The position numbers were made by a program, and so were the translations under genes. 8,112 bases of DNA from Lachnospira sp. UBA5912 (lineage in GTDB: Bacteria; Bacillota; Clostridia; Lachnospirales; Lachnospiraceae): the NCBI GenBank assembly GCA_002435585.1, contig DJDY01000056.1:1-8112 (forward strand), in the 5' to 3' direction. Positions 1-6,971 of the stretch are shown here, piece by piece. Each line of letters starts with the position of its first letter. Positions within the stretch are counted from its first letter, which is position 1. The notes beneath the pieces are model-generated. The model saw only the letters and a program-made list of their open reading frames with translations. It did no database searches and was not told where the DNA came from.

Positions 1-138
1 GAAACACGGATGTTTCGTATGAGCGGTTACGTCCGTTAAGAACACTTATATGGAATATCTTAGAAATATCCAATCAGTTTTCTGGTGACTGGAGCTTTAT
101 TCTTAAAATACCTCACAAGCCTTATAGCGTCCGTTTTC
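1..138. other. possible small repeat element or structured RNA bounded by an imperfect inverted repeat
   Basis: No convincing gene is seen here. Bases 1-12 (GAAACACGGATG) pair with bases 128-138 (CGTCCGTTTTC) through 11 pairs, with one bulged C and one G-T wobble, so the segment is closed by an imperfect terminal inverted repeat. The octamer CGTCCGTT occurs at both 30-37 and 128-135. Smaller possible helices are 1-6/11-16 (GAAACA/TGTTTC) and 51-58/66-72. The segment has more CG-containing codons than the genes beside it. Frame 3 is open from 3 to a TGA at 143-145, and frame 1 ends at a TAA at 37-39; neither peptide is recognised. It could be a dispersed short repeat, a non-coding RNA, or the tail of an upstream gene cut by the window edge. 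Confidence 0.27.
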
Positions 139-182
139 AATTATGAATCAAATGTGTTAAACAACAAATTAACTTTATTAAA

Positions 183-211
183 TTGCAATAAAGGTGCGAA
201 TCGTGTATAAT
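183..211 (+). promoter_or_regulatory. sigma-A-type promoter for glgP
   Basis: A -35 box TTGCAA (183-188) is separated by exactly 17 bases from a perfect -10 box TATAAT (206-211). This is the best housekeeping promoter match in the window. Transcription would start near 218, giving a leader of about 110 nt before the glgP start at 330. No other gene lies between, so glgP is the expected target. Confidence 0.72.
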
Positions 212-248
212 TTAACCATCGTGTAGCGTGTTTTGTGGATAATATTAA

Positions 249-277
249 TTAAATCAGGCACGATTAGTTAAATCAGG
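249..277 (+). repeat. direct repeat in the glgP leader
   Basis: The decamer TTAAATCAGG is present twice, at 249-258 and 268-277, with a 19-bp period (nearly two helical turns). Both copies lie downstream of the predicted start of transcription and upstream of the glgP ribosome binding site. Paired half-sites of this kind can be a repressor operator or an RNA-binding site, but the sequence is not one I recognise. Confidence 0.5.
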
Positions 278-283
278 AATAAT

Positions 284-304
284 GATATACATTTGTGGTA
301 TATC
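284..304 (+). promoter_or_regulatory. short inverted repeat just upstream of the glgP ribosome binding site
   Basis: GATATAC (284-290) and GTATATC (298-304) are perfect reverse complements around a 7-base centre, ATTTGTG. The repeat ends ten bases before the Shine-Dalgarno AGGAGG at 314-319. It could be a two-fold symmetric operator or a weak AT-rich RNA hairpin. No T-run follows, so it is not a terminator. Confidence 0.35.
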
Positions 305-329
305 TATATATTAAGGAGGAGAAGAATAC

Positions 330-2807
330 ATGGTGACAGGTACAGAAGCATCTTTCAGCAAGGAAGAATTCAAGAAAAAAGTTGTAAGTAATTGTAAGTC
401 TCTCTATAGAAAGAACATCGATGAGGCTGATAAGCAGCAGGTGTTCCAGTCAGTTGCATATGCAGTTAAGGATCTTATCATAGATAAGTGGATAGCCACA
501 CATAAGACATATGATAAGGAAGATCCTAAGATTGTGTATTATATGTCTATGGAGTTCCTTATGGGCCGTGCACTTGGTAATAACATGATCAACCTTACTA
601 AGTATAACGAGATAAAGGAAGCACTTGATGAACTTGGACTTGATATCAATGTTATCGAGGATCAGGAGCCTGATGCAGCACTTGGTAATGGCGGTCTTGG
701 CAGACTTGCAGCATGTTTTCTTGATTCACTTGCAACTCTTGAATATCCAGCTTACGGCTGTGGTATCAGATATAAGTATGGTATGTTTAAGCAGGAGATA
801 AAGGATGGATATCAGGTAGAGGTTCCAGATAACTGGTTAAAGGATGGCAATCCTTTCGAGATAAAGAGATCAGAATACAGATATGAAGTCAAGTTTGGCG
901 GATATGTACGTTCTTACAGAGATGAAGCAACAGGCCGTGATATGTTCGTACAGGAGGATTACCGCTCAGTTATAGCTGTTCCTTATGATCTTCCAGTTAT
1001 CGGATATGGTAACAACACAGTTAACTCACTCAGAATATGGGATGCAGAGCCAGTTAATACATTTAACTTAAGCTCCTTTGATAAGGGTGATTATCAGAAG
1101 GCTATAGAGGAAGAGAACCTTGCAAAGAATATCGTAGAGGTTCTTTATCCTAATGATAACCATTATGCAGGTAAGGAATTAAGACTTAAGCAGCAGTATT
1201 TCTTCGTATCAGCATCAGTGCAGAGAGCTGTTGAAAGATATAAGAATATGCACAATGGCGATGTTAAGAAGCTTTATGAAAAGGTTACATTCCAGCTTAA
1301 CGATACACATCCAACAGTTGCAGTTGCAGAGCTTATGAGAATACTTATGGATGAGAATGGTCTTGAGTGGGATGAAGCATGGGAGGTTACAACTAAGACA
1401 GTTGCGTATACTAATCATACTATCATGGCAGAGGCACTTGAGAAGTGGCCTATTGAGTTGTTCTCAAGACTTCTTCCAAGAATCTATCAGATAGTAGAAG
1501 AGATTAACAGAAGATTCGTAGAAGAGATTAAGGCTAAGTATCCAGGAGACCAGGAAAAGGTAAGAAAGATGGCTGTTATATATGATGGCCAGGTTAAGAT
1601 GGCTAATCTTGCTATATGTGCAAGCTATTCAGTTAATGGTGTTGCTAAGCTTCATACAGAGATCTTAGAGAAGCAGGAACTTAAAGACTTCTATGAGATG
1701 ATGCCAGAGAAGTTTAACAACAAGACGAATGGTATTACACAGAGAAGATTCCTTCTTCATGCGAACCCACTTCTTGCAGACTGGATTACAGATAAGATAG
1801 GCGATGGCTGGATAACAGATCTTAAGCAGCTTGAGAAGATGCTTGTATACGTTAATGATGAAAAGGCAAGACAGGAATTCATGCAGATTAAGCATAAGAA
1901 TAAGATAAGACTTGCCAAGTACATCAAGGAGCATAATGGAATAGATGTCAATCCAGATTCAATATTCGATGTACAGGTTAAGAGACTTCATGAGTATAAG
2001 AGACAGCTTCTTAATATTCTTCATGTTATGTATCTTTACAATGAGATTAAGAAGAATCCTGATATGGATATTGTTCCTAGAACATTTATTTTTGGTGCAA
2101 AGGCGGCCGCAGGATATAAGATTGCAAAGCAGACGATTAAGCTTATTAACAACGTAGCAGATGTAATCAATAACGATGAGTCTATCAATGGAAAGATAAA
2201 GGTTGTATTTATTGAGAACTACAGAGTATCTAATGCTGAGATTATATTTGCAGCAGCAGATGTTTCAGAGCAGATATCTACAGCATCTAAGGAGGCTTCA
2301 GGTACAGGTAATATGAAGTTCATGCTGAATGGTGCCATAACACTTGGTACTATGGATGGTGCCAATGTTGAGATAGTACAGGAGGTTGGAGAGGAAAATG
2401 CTGTAATATTCGGTCTTCGTTCTGATGAAGTTATCCGCTACGAGAATGAGGGCGGATATGACCCTATGGAAATCTTTAACAATGACCAGGATATCAGGGA
2501 GGTTCTTATGGAACTTATCAATGGTAAGTATTCTAAGGAAGACCCAGAGATGTTCAGGGATATCTATAATTCACTTCTTAACTCACAGGAAGGAAGAAGA
2601 GCAGATACTTACTTCATTCTTAAGGACTTCCGTTCTTATGCAGAAGCACAGGATAAGATTGATAAGAGATATAGGGATGAGACTGGCTGGGCTAAGACAG
2701 TTATGATTAACTCATTCAAGGCAGGTAAGTTCTCATCAGACAGAACTATTGAAGAGTATGCTACAGAGATATGGAAGCTTACTAAGACACCTGTTAAGTT
2801 AAATTAA
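330..2807 (+). CDS. glgP: glycogen/alpha-glucan phosphorylase
   Basis: This 825-residue cytoplasmic enzyme should cleave alpha-1,4-glucan ends with inorganic phosphate to give glucose-1-phosphate, the entry to glycogen breakdown. The length matches bacterial GT35 phosphorylases (about 800-840 residues). Visible family motifs are the glucan/phosphate-site stretch ALGNGGLGRLAACFLDS (117-133), NDTHP (from 324), NKTNGITQRRF in the middle, and the pyridoxal-phosphate site EASGTGNMKFMLNG, with the cofactor lysine at about residue 663, followed by GTMDGANVEI. The start at 330 is supported by AGGAGG at 314-319 with a 10-base spacer; GTG at 333 is a possible but less likely alternative. The gene has its own sigma-A-type promoter and ends in a strong hairpin, so it is probably monocistronic. 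No other glycogen genes are visible. It could act on maltodextrins as well as glycogen; sequence alone does not separate these. I see no broken motif. Confidence 0.97.
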   Translation: MVTGTEASFSKEEFKKKVVSNCKSLYRKNIDEADKQQVFQSVAYAVKDLIIDKWIATHKTYDKEDPKIVYYMSMEFLMGRALGNNMINLTKYNEIKEALDELGLDINVIEDQEPDAALGNGGLGRLAACFLDSLATLEYPAYGCGIRYKYGMFKQEIKDGYQVEVPDNWLKDGNPFEIKRSEYRYEVKFGGYVRSYRDEATGRDMFVQEDYRSVIAVPYDLPVIGYGNNTVNSLRIWDAEPVNTFNLSSFDKGDYQKAIEEENLAKNIVEVLYPNDNHYAGKELRLKQQYFFVSASVQRAVERYKNMHNGDVKKLYEKVTFQLNDTHPTVAVAELMRILMDENGLEWDEAWEVTTKTVAYTNHTIMAEALEKWPIELFSRLLPRIYQIVEEINRRFVEEIKAKYPGDQEKVRKMAVIYDGQVKMANLAICASYSVNGVAKLHTEILEKQELKDFYEMMPEKFNNKTNGITQRRFLLHANPLLADWITDKIGDGWITDLKQLEKMLVYVNDEKARQEFMQIKHKNKIRLAKYIKEHNGIDVNPDSIFDVQVKRLHEYKRQLLNILHVMYLYNEIKKNPDMDIVPRTFIFGAKAAAGYKIAKQTIKLINNVADVINNDESINGKIKVVFIENYRVSNAEIIFAAADVSEQISTASKEASGTGNMKFMLNGAITLGTMDGANVEIVQEVGEENAVIFGLRSDEVIRYENEGGYDPMEIFNNDQDIREVLMELINGKYSKEDPEMFRDIYNSLLNSQEGRRADTYFILKDFRSYAEAQDKIDKRYRDETGWAKTVMINSFKAGKFSSDRTIEEYATEIWKLTKTPVKLN

Positions 2808-2825
2808 GTATTAATAAAATATATA

Positions 2826-2854
2826 GAATAATATCTATCCGGTGTTCATACACT
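2826..2854 (+). promoter_or_regulatory. possible sporulation sigma-E promoter for the SpoIID-like gene
   Basis: CATACACT (2847-2854) fits the Bacillus sigma-E -10 consensus CATACAHT exactly. Fourteen bases upstream, GAATAAT (2826-2832) matches the -35 consensus KMATATT at six of seven positions. Transcription would start around 2861, at or next to AGGAGG, leaving an 18-base leader without the left arm of the surrounding hairpin. Bacillus spoIID is a known sigma-E target, which fits the downstream gene. The caution is that the -10 match lies within a palindrome, and the consensus is borrowed from a distant genus. Confidence 0.35.
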
Positions 2855-2901
2855 TTACCTAGGAGGCTAGGTGAATGTATGAGACTGGATAGATTTTTTT
2901 T
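2833..2901 (+). terminator. strong rho-independent terminator of glgP, overlapping the start of the next gene
   Basis: The left arm 2833-2862 pairs with the right arm 2867-2894 through 28 base pairs, including three G-T wobbles. Only two single-base bulges occur (G2844, C2853), and the loop is GAGG (2863-2866). The right arm runs directly into eight T residues (2894-2901). This is the form of an intrinsic terminator, placed 25 bases after the glgP stop. No A-run precedes the left arm, so it should work mainly in the glgP direction. The Shine-Dalgarno of the next gene sits in the loop and upper stem, and its ATG (2879-2881) lies in the right arm, so read-through RNA from glgP would hide that start. 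Confidence 0.75.
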
Positions 2902-4420
2902 ACCCCGGATTATAATAAAGACAGCCGGTTTAATAGGGGAAAGGATAGATGCAGCAGCAACAGACAAGCAGTATATGGAGTATAAGAGGGCAAGAAGACT
3001 AAATGAGCGTGCAGAATATTGTAACAATGGGAATGTCAGGTATAAAACAGAAAATAGTATAGTAAAAAGCACAGATAATATAATAAGAGATGGTAGTATA
3101 ATAAAAAACAGAGATAATATAATAAGAAAAAGGGATACACAGGGGTATGTCATAAGCAGCTGTGAAGCTGATGATTATGATTACAGGGATTATGACTATT
3201 ACAACAAAAGAAGGAGAGGTGGATTTACTGGTTTAAGGGGACGGTCATATGGGTATTCTGATAAACAGCATTCAGAACATAAGCGTGGCAGGTATGCCAT
3301 GTATGATACAGGCAAATATAAAAGAGATCAAAGTAGTTATGAGAAAGATATCGGAAATGAATATAACCAGAATAAACGAACTGATAGTAAATATAGAAAA
3401 ATTAGAAGCGATATCGGATATGCATATGGAACAGATGATTATTCATTAATGGCAGATAATAAAGAAACTGCCAGAAATATAGTAAGAAGATGTATGGCGG
3501 TAATGATATTTATCGCCATTTATTTGTTAGTACCGGCAATTATTACAATGAAGCTTACAGGTGTTGTTGATATGGTTATAACTGAAGAGGCAGCAGATGG
3601 AAAAACCATAACTGTTAATTATAAAAATGCATCGCAGACAGTTGAAGTGGATAAGTTTGTTTCAATGGTTCTTGCCGACAGGTTATATATGGGCGATGAG
3701 GTGGAGCTTCTTAAAGCGGAAAGTATCATGATAAGAACAGATATATACCGTATGATGGGAGAGAAGATGAATATGGATAGCGGGCAGCTTGGGATGACAT
3801 ATCTTACAACGAATCAGATGAAGAAAAAATGGGGCAGGGAATACTCAGATAATTATAATCTTGTAACTGACTGTGTGGCTGCAACCAGAGGTATGGTCAT
3901 AAGCTATAATGGGCAGTACATAGATGCAAGATATACATATATAACGGCGGGTTCAACATTGTCAGGATGTGATATGCTTGGTGACAATTATTCTTATCTT
4001 GCAGTAGTTGAGTGTCCTAAGGACAAAGAAGCAGAAGAATACCTTGTTGTTAAGACTATAAGCTGTAAAGATTTTGTCAACGCATTTGAAAGGGCTTATA
4101 ATGGACTGGCACTGGATAAAAAAGGACTCGATAAGCAGGTTCAGATTGTATCTGCAAACAGGGATGGATATGTGTCTAAGATGCAGGTTGGTAATATGGT
4201 TATGACGGGCAGTGCATTTGCAAGGATTCTTGGACTTAATTCGCCGGATTATAAGCTGGAATATATGGACAGTGGGGTGAAAGTAACAACAACTGGTGTT
4301 GGTGATGGTTATGGTGTAAGTGTATACACAGCACAGAATATGGCAAAAGAAGGAGCTTCATATGAAGACATATTAAAGACATTTTATAGTGGGATAATCA
4401 TAGGTAATTGCAGTGGCTAG
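2879..4420 (+). CDS. membrane-anchored SpoIID-domain protein, divergent and possibly non-catalytic
   Basis: The 513-residue product has three parts: a basic, Tyr-rich cytoplasmic region (1-200), one membrane helix (about 205-225), and an outer SpoIID domain (about 240-510). SpoIID is a lytic transglycosylase acting on peptidoglycan glycan strands during engulfment. Family features are FVSMVLADRL...LLKAESIMIRT (260-287), ATRGMVISYNGQYIDARYTY (335-354), and the C-terminal block GVGDGYGVSVYT (473-484) followed by YEDILKTFYSGI. In the usual AAEM motif the catalytic Glu aligns with Arg268 (Asp267 precedes it), and the usual GHGVGMSQ reads GDGYGVSV. The catalytic role is therefore doubtful; a structural or binding role is an inference. 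True SpoIID proteins are about 330 residues, so the N-terminal region is extra. The start at 2879 has AGGAGG at 2861-2866 with a long 12-base spacer. The next in-frame Met is at 2975 with a poor ribosome site, so the start is not certain. Confidence 0.82.
   Translation: MRLDRFFLPRIIIKTAGLIGERIDAAATDKQYMEYKRARRLNERAEYCNNGNVRYKTENSIVKSTDNIIRDGSIIKNRDNIIRKRDTQGYVISSCEADDYDYRDYDYYNKRRRGGFTGLRGRSYGYSDKQHSEHKRGRYAMYDTGKYKRDQSSYEKDIGNEYNQNKRTDSKYRKIRSDIGYAYGTDDYSLMADNKETARNIVRRCMAVMIFIAIYLLVPAIITMKLTGVVDMVITEEAADGKTITVNYKNASQTVEVDKFVSMVLADRLYMGDEVELLKAESIMIRTDIYRMMGEKMNMDSGQLGMTYLTTNQMKKKWGREYSDNYNLVTDCVAATRGMVISYNGQYIDARYTYITAGSTLSGCDMLGDNYSYLAVVECPKDKEAEEYLVVKTISCKDFVNAFERAYNGLALDKKGLDKQVQIVSANRDGYVSKMQVGNMVMTGSAFARILGLNSPDYKLEYMDSGVKVTTTGVGDGYGVSVYTAQNMAKEGASYEDILKTFYSGIIIGNCSG
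3073..3127 (+). repeat. 39-bp-period direct repeat inside the SpoIID-like gene
   Basis: AGATAATATAATAAGA occurs identically at 3073-3088 and 3112-3127. The 39-bp period is exactly 13 codons, so the repeat is in frame and gives DNIIR at residues 66-70 and 79-83, with an SIIK stretch between. A weaker related unit (TENSIVK) lies just before. It looks like a short coding duplication in a low-complexity tail. Confidence 0.6.
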
Positions 4421-4709
4421 AGCCATACCATACCTTATATTACAAGAGATTAAGAATTCTTTACGGGTATTTTACGTAGAAAAGCATATAGATTTTAACA
4501 ATATTCATTATATTATAGGCAATCTTAGATTAATAAGTGTTTTTACCAGTCTGCAGAATACGTATAGCAGTCTGAAAGATGCATTATTAACCGGAGATTG
4601 CTGTTTTTATGTTGTAGGAAGCATTTCATGATGGGAATTGTATTGTGTTGGAAATGAAATGTATCTTATACAGCATATTGTTAATAAGACGTAATATCAG
4701 GAGGAAGAT
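4421..4709 (+). other. intergenic region with a long-range paired element at 4519-4608
   Basis: This 289-bp gap separates the SpoIID-like gene from the phosphoesterase gene. GCAATCT (4519-4525) pairs perfectly with AGATTGC (4595-4601), and inside it TTAATAA (4530-4536) pairs perfectly with TTATTAA (4584-4590), leaving a 4x4 internal loop. CTGC/GCAG (4551-4554/4567-4570) may form an inner stem. TGTTTTT follows at 4602-4608. It may be a weak terminator for the upstream gene or a structured leader, although the enclosed loop is long for a terminator. CATTTCAT (4622-4629) and ATGAAATG (4654-4661) form another inverted repeat. Only poor promoter matches are seen (for example TTGTAT 4638-4643 with TATCTT 4662-4667, an 18-base spacer). 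A 72-codon frame starting at GTG 4413 crosses this gap but lacks support. Confidence 0.4.
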
Positions 4710-6908
4710 ATGAGAAGAATGAAGAAAGTTGCGGCGGCAACACTTACAGCTATGATGGTAGCAAGTCTTGCTATGGGAACAACAGAAGCCTGGGCAAGAA
4801 GTTCACAGAGGGCAGCCTGGAACAATGCGGCAGCAGAATCGTCTGATGAAGAAACAGAGGTAAAGGATGCCTGTTATGTAGAGGATGAAAAGAAGGATGC
4901 CAATGGTAAACCAGGTGAAACTTCGGCACATAATGTTAAGTCCAATGTATATGCTAACAGCACAGAATGGGCGGAATGGAAGACAAAGTGGGAGAGCGTA
5001 AGAACTAACTTCTGTCAGATAGCATTAACTCCAGGTGAGGATGCCACTATGCTTAATGCCGGATGGTGTTCAACAACAAAGGGAGAGACACCTAAGATCA
5101 AACTTATGGATGCATCAGGTAATGAGATTAAGACATTTGAAGGTATACAGTCATCAAGCACTGATGTCCAGACAGTTAAGGATGGTGAGACTACTTACAC
5201 TTTATATCCATGTAAGGTAACAATAACAGGACTTACAGAGAATACTTCTTATAAGTACCAGTATTATGTTAATGGTGCATGGTCTGATACATATGATTAT
5301 AAGACACAATCAACAGACAGTTTTTCTATAATGTATGTTGGAGATCCACAGATAGGTGCATCAACCAATCAGCTGGGTAATCAGAATAAAGAGTACTATG
5401 CAATGAACGATTCTTATAACTGGTACCATACACTTAACAATGCTGTCAAGAAGTTTCCAGGTTTAAGCTTTATTATGTCGGCAGGCGACCAGATTAATCA
5501 GTCGGGAAGTCTTTCAAAGGAGGCAGATGCACTTGAGCAGCAGATAGAGTATGCTGGTTTTCTTAATCCATCCGTACTTAGAAGCCTTCCGGTAGCAACA
5601 ACAATCGGTAACCATGACTCTGGTTCTGTTAATTATTCAAACCATTTTAACTATCCTAATAAGCAGTCAAGCGGTGACAGAACAGCAGCTGGTACAGATT
5701 ATTACTTTACATATGGCAATACATTATTCATAAGCATTGACACTAACAACTATAATGTTTCAACTCATGAGAATGTTATAAAAGAGGCAACTGGGAAGAA
5801 TCCGGATGCCAGATGGAGAATTCTTATGTTCCACCAGGATATATATGGATCAGGTTATGACCATTCTGATTCAGATGGAATAGTCCTTCGTACACAGCTT
5901 ACACCTGTTATAGATAAATATGATATAGATGCAGTTCTTCAGGGACATGACCACACATATTCAAGAACATATCAGATATCAACAGATGGTTCTGAGCATA
6001 ATTCATATACAAAGGCACCATCAGCATCAGATAAAGAGCAGTTTTTTGCATATATTAATGATAATAACTGCTACAATCTTAAGTCTGGAAAGGAAGATTC
6101 AAGCAAGGTTGTAGATCCTGAGGGAACAGTTTATTTTGAAGCCAATTCGGCAACTGGCAGTAAATATTATCAGCTTATAGGTACACAACAGGACTATATA
6201 GCAGCAAGATGCCAGAGCTGGAGACCAACATACTCTGTTATTGATATAACCGATACAACTCTTACTGTAAAGACTTATGATGCAGCAACAAGTGAGGAGC
6301 TTGTGGCTGATGGTGGAATATCTACAGCATATACAATCGTAAAGCAGGCAGATAAGACAGCCCTTACAGAAGAACTTGCAAAGGCAGATACGGCTTATAC
6401 GGCAGCAAAAGAAGCAGGTAATTATACAGATGATTCTTTAAAAATTCTTGAGGATACCATATCAGCAGCAAAGGCGATTGTTGATAACGAAGAAAGTACA
6501 AAAACAGATATAGCAAGTGCGGTAACATCACTGCAGGATGCAGTCAGGGGACTTAAGCTTGTGGAAAATAAGAGTGATAGCAACACAGATAACACTGGAA
6601 ATAATACTGGAAATGGTGCAGATTCTGATAAAGCTAATGGTACAGGCAGCACAACAGATTCTGGCAATAATGCAGCATCAGATGATACCAGTGATAATAA
6701 TGCAGCAGCTGGCAATATAGAAAATTCAGATTCCGGTAGTTCATCAGGAAATGCTTCTGGAAAAGATACAGCTTCTGGAAATACAGTTAAGACTGGGGAT
6801 TCGTCCAAAGCAGCTGTATGGTACACAGTGGCAGGATTATCAATGGCAGGTGCAGCTGGTGTAATACTCGTAGATAGAAAGAAAAAGAATAAATTAACAA
6901 AACAATAG
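4710..6908 (+). CDS. exported, surface-anchored calcineurin-like metallophosphoesterase (purple acid phosphatase-like)
   Basis: This 732-residue protein should hydrolyse phosphate esters outside the cell; the substrate is unknown. A signal peptide (RRMKK, then a hydrophobic run) ends at AWA, with cleavage likely after residue 29. A fibronectin-like N-terminal domain of the purple acid phosphatase type follows (about 80-200; IALTPGEDATML). The catalytic domain shows GDPQ (D212), GDQ (D260), GNHD (N301, H302), FHQ (H375) and GHDH (H413, H415), a full di-metal set. Motif 1 is D-x-Q rather than D-x-H, and the GDxxY tyrosine of true purple enzymes is absent. A helical FIVAR-like segment (about 549-616) and an Asn/Ser/Asp-rich linker lead to VKTGD (693-697), a hydrophobic stretch (704-721) and a Lys/Arg tail. 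That resembles a sorting signal, but the Leu-Pro of LPxTG is missing. AGGAGG at 4699-4704 lies five bases before the ATG. Confidence 0.92.
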   Translation: MRRMKKVAAATLTAMMVASLAMGTTEAWARSSQRAAWNNAAAESSDEETEVKDACYVEDEKKDANGKPGETSAHNVKSNVYANSTEWAEWKTKWESVRTNFCQIALTPGEDATMLNAGWCSTTKGETPKIKLMDASGNEIKTFEGIQSSSTDVQTVKDGETTYTLYPCKVTITGLTENTSYKYQYYVNGAWSDTYDYKTQSTDSFSIMYVGDPQIGASTNQLGNQNKEYYAMNDSYNWYHTLNNAVKKFPGLSFIMSAGDQINQSGSLSKEADALEQQIEYAGFLNPSVLRSLPVATTIGNHDSGSVNYSNHFNYPNKQSSGDRTAAGTDYYFTYGNTLFISIDTNNYNVSTHENVIKEATGKNPDARWRILMFHQDIYGSGYDHSDSDGIVLRTQLTPVIDKYDIDAVLQGHDHTYSRTYQISTDGSEHNSYTKAPSASDKEQFFAYINDNNCYNLKSGKEDSSKVVDPEGTVYFEANSATGSKYYQLIGTQQDYIAARCQSWRPTYSVIDITDTTLTVKTYDAATSEELVADGGISTAYTIVKQADKTALTEELAKADTAYTAAKEAGNYTDDSLKILEDTISAAKAIVDNEESTKTDIASAVTSLQDAVRGLKLVENKSDSNTDNTGNNTGNGADSDKANGTGSTTDSGNNAASDDTSDNNAAAGNIENSDSGSSSGNASGKDTASGNTVKTGDSSKAAVWYTVAGLSMAGAAGVILVDRKKKNKLTKQ

Positions 6909-6971
6909 TCCGCCATGTGAAAAAATGAAGATTGTTATAAAGAAATGAGCATAAAAGGAACATAATAAAAT

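Noticed and set aside
1..145. Coding tails at the window start (frame 1 ending at 39, frame 3 ending at 145)
   Set aside because: Neither peptide is recognised, codon use differs from the neighbouring genes, and the two frames overlap. They cannot be judged without upstream sequence.
2911..2916. Perfect TATAAT downstream of the glgP terminator as a promoter for the SpoIID-like gene
   Set aside because: There is no acceptable -35 box at 16-18 bases, and it lies inside the predicted coding region in very AT-rich DNA.
2794..3153. Minus-strand 119-codon frame with a very hydrophobic, membrane-like translation
   Set aside because: It is antisense to the low-complexity Arg/Ile/Asn-rich start of the SpoIID-like gene, whose complement reads as Leu/Ile/Ser. 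No ribosome site precedes it.
4413..4426. TGGC...GCCA hairpin at the end of the SpoIID-like gene as a terminator
   Set aside because: The stem is only 4-5 bp and no T-run follows.
4413..4631. 72-codon frame starting with GTG, overlapping the end of the SpoIID-like gene
   Set aside because: It has only a weak ribosome site, no recognisable motif, and overlaps the paired element at 4519-4608. Codon use is not implausible, so a small protein is not excluded.
6422..6916. Minus-strand 164-codon frame
   Set aside because: It is antisense to the Asn/Ser/Asp linker and anchor of the phosphoesterase gene; the biased composition keeps the frame open by chance.
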